This document shows, piece after piece, positions 13,007-14,113 of a stretch of 14,113 nt of DNA. Under the pieces are notes generated by a model. The model did no database searches. It was not told the origin of the DNA and worked only from the letters and a program-made list of their open reading frames with translations. The stretch comes from UBA4582 sp047630175 (GTDB lineage: Bacteria > Pseudomonadota > Gammaproteobacteria > Pseudomonadales > Azotimanducaceae), in assembly GCA_047630175.1 (NCBI GenBank), contig JBLHVI010000085.1, forward strand, positions 1-14,113, given 5' to 3'. Made by a program: the position numbers and the translations under genes. Position 1 is the first letter of the stretch. Each line of letters opens with the position of its first letter.

Positions 13007-13762
13007 TCAGCCTAAATGCGTTTGCAGCGCGCTCAGCACATAGTCGGGGTCTGACCGGCGCTGGTAGTTCTCAGATTGATCCATCCAAAGAACGTTACCC
13101 TCCTTGTCAATTAACAGTGACGTGGGAACAGGCAACGCTTTTGCACCACCAGGCAAGCCTGAATGGCGGCCTGTGTTCCGCAGGCCAAAAAGATCTGTCA
13201 CTTCAAGTTTTCTATCCGATAGCATGGTCGCTAGAAGCCCATGTTTACTACGGCCGGCTTTGATTTCAGCCGGGGTATCTGTGGACACTGTCACTATCGA
13301 CACGCCTCGTCGTTCAAACTCAGGTCGCAGTTCTTCCCATCGCCGTAACTCGGCGACACAGTAAGGTCACCAGTGGCCTCGGAAGAACTTAAGCAGCACC
13401 GGTCCGCCGCTGAGACTGGCTGACTTGAACCATTCTTTGTTCTCATCAGGTGCTTCGAACGCCGGGATGGTCTGCCCCGGGGCTATAGCATCTGCTGCGA
13501 GTATTTGGCGGCTAATAGAGACGCTAAAAAGAAAAAATAGACAGCCCAGTAGCGCCAGCGAAGCGGGAATTCCGCCTAACCACCCCGGAGAGTTCGTGAG
13601 TGAGGCCAGTGCAATGACGCCGGCAGCAAGCCAGCAAGCGATAAAAGATGTGCGGTTTTTTGGCAAGCGTACCGCGAGCGCAGCTCGAAACCAGACAACA
13701 CCAGAAGCGACTATTATCAGCAAGGCAATGGCGCCGAGCAAAGGGGAAATGTCCAAAATCAT
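13007..13762 (-). CDS. Membrane-anchored redoxin, candidate UxxC selenoprotein
   Basis: 251 codons read as one protein if the TGA at 13369-13367 is decoded as selenocysteine (residue 132). The N-terminal part has three hydrophobic segments (about 5-25, 39-56, 63-84). Then comes a thioredoxin-fold AhpC/TSA-like domain: PGQTIPAFEAPDE (95-107), GGPVLLKFFRGHW (119-131), U132-P-Y-C135, VAELRRWEELRPEFERRGVS, VSTDTP, the cis-Pro motif PVPTSLLIDKEG (Pro213) and WMDQSENYQRRSDP near the end. Relatives have W-C-P-Y-C here, so TGA stands exactly at the first redox Cys. The frame is otherwise intact across the whole domain and ends at TGA 13009-13007. Start ATG 13762 has GAGG about ten bases upstream. The likely role is a thiol/selenol oxidoreductase or peroxidase-like reaction; the side of the membrane is unclear. 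The alternative is a nonsense mutation giving a truncated 131-residue protein. Ordinary gene callers would split it at 13367 into two pieces. Confidence 0.7.
13340..13369 (-). promoter_or_regulatory. Candidate bacterial SECIS element (UGA at 13369-13367, hairpin 13356-13340)
   Basis: After the in-frame UGA, ten bases of spacer lead to UCGCCG-AGUUA-CGGCGA (13356 down to 13340): six Watson-Crick pairs closing a five-base loop. Two G-U pairs can extend the base. The loop has G at its second position followed by U, sixteen bases after the UGA. Bacterial SECIS elements, such as that of E. coli fdhF, are a short hairpin of about 17 nt lying within the coding sequence after the UGA, with an essential G and U in the apical loop. 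Position, size and loop agree. The hairpin lies within codons for conserved residues, so coding constraint may contribute. Confidence 0.6.
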
Positions 13763-14113
13763 TGATTCGGATCCTCAGTAGTCGTGTGTTAGTGACAGCA
13801 TACTCTAAGTGATAGCGGTACAACAGCAGCCAATCTTGCGTTGTAATTCAATGTGTGAAGGCTTTGGAGCTATCTGACACGGTATCGACGAAGCCGTTAC
13901 GCGCGTATTTTGCTTTGCTGTGAATCCCTGCTGTGTGCCTTTGAGGCCGTGTCCTTAGATAGGCCGGCTCAGGTATTTGCTTTCCGATGAATTAGAACTA
14001 TTATGGGCACGTTAAGGCACCCTAGCTTGTTGAAATTATGGAAGTAATGTGCAGTATTTTAGTTAGGCATAGTGGTGCCGAAAGTTCAAAGGAAAAAGTG
14101 CGGTGTGTGTAGA
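13763..14113. other. Right-edge region without a recognised gene
   Basis: I find no frame on either strand with a recognisable product, and no clear hairpin terminator or repeat. It presumably carries the promoter of the redoxin gene. A gene beyond the window edge could begin or end just outside. Confidence 0.5.
13797..13823 (-). promoter_or_regulatory. Weak candidate promoter for the redoxin gene
   Basis: On the - strand TTGTAC (13823-13818) and TATGCT (13802-13797) resemble -35 and -10 hexamers, but the 15-bp spacer is short. A start near 13790 would leave a leader of about 30 nt. Confidence 0.2.

Noticed and set aside
13104..13364. Open frame on the + strand across the redoxin gene
   Set aside because: It is the antisense shadow of the conserved redoxin domain, with no ribosome site or recognisable product.
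441..13762. Genome-wide reassignment of TGA to an amino acid
   Set aside because: PPK1 and the amidinohydrolase end naturally at TGA, and most interrupting TGAs are within obviously decayed genes.

Overview
The window looks like a piece of a mid-GC proteobacterial chromosome, probably gammaproteobacterial. This rests on the gene families (PPK1, SdiA-regulated-type lipoprotein, NrtS, DUF4956, Shewanella-like phosphatase) and on Gram-negative lipoprotein and Sec signals; no rRNA, tRNA or ribosomal protein gene is present to fix the taxon. Intact genes occupy about 1.6-11.9 kb, and both flanks are gene graveyards.

Left flank (1-1.6 kb): a metallo-beta-lactamase-fold hydrolase pseudogene (+), broken by frameshifts and stops and missing a metal-ligand histidine, meets a short remnant of a short-chain dehydrogenase (-). 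The remnant ends next to five copies of a 13-bp tandem repeat. Then comes an intact gamma-glutamyltransferase lipoprotein (+).

Centre (3.4-9.3 kb): on the + strand, a DUF4956 membrane protein overlaps a beta-propeller lipoprotein gene of SdiA-regulated type. Converging on these from the - strand is a tightly packed set: a periplasmic PPP-type (Shewanella-like) phosphatase, polyphosphate kinase PPK1, and an exported protein with CotH-kinase-like motifs. DUF4956 proteins are known companions of polyphosphate polymerase and CotH-like genes, so this block may be a polyphosphate/phosphorylation neighbourhood (inference).

Right of centre (9.4-11.9 kb): a dimethylarginine dimethylaminohydrolase-like amidinohydrolase (+) overlaps, tail to tail, nrtS (a small nitrate/nitrite transporter). 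nrtS lies directly behind a PAS-containing membrane histidine kinase (-) that has no response regulator in the window.

Right flank (11.9-14.1 kb, all -): remnants of a ClC-type channel C-terminus with CBS-like region and of a cyclic-nucleotide-binding domain, riddled with in-frame stops. Upstream of them is the most interesting item: a membrane-anchored redoxin (251 codons) whose active-site CPYC motif reads TGA-P-Y-C. The reading frame is continuous on both sides of the TGA, and 13 nt after it lies a 17-nt hairpin (6-bp stem, AGUUA loop) matching the bacterial SECIS pattern. I read this as a candidate UxxC selenoprotein. A recent nonsense mutation is the main alternative, because neighbouring genes are decaying.
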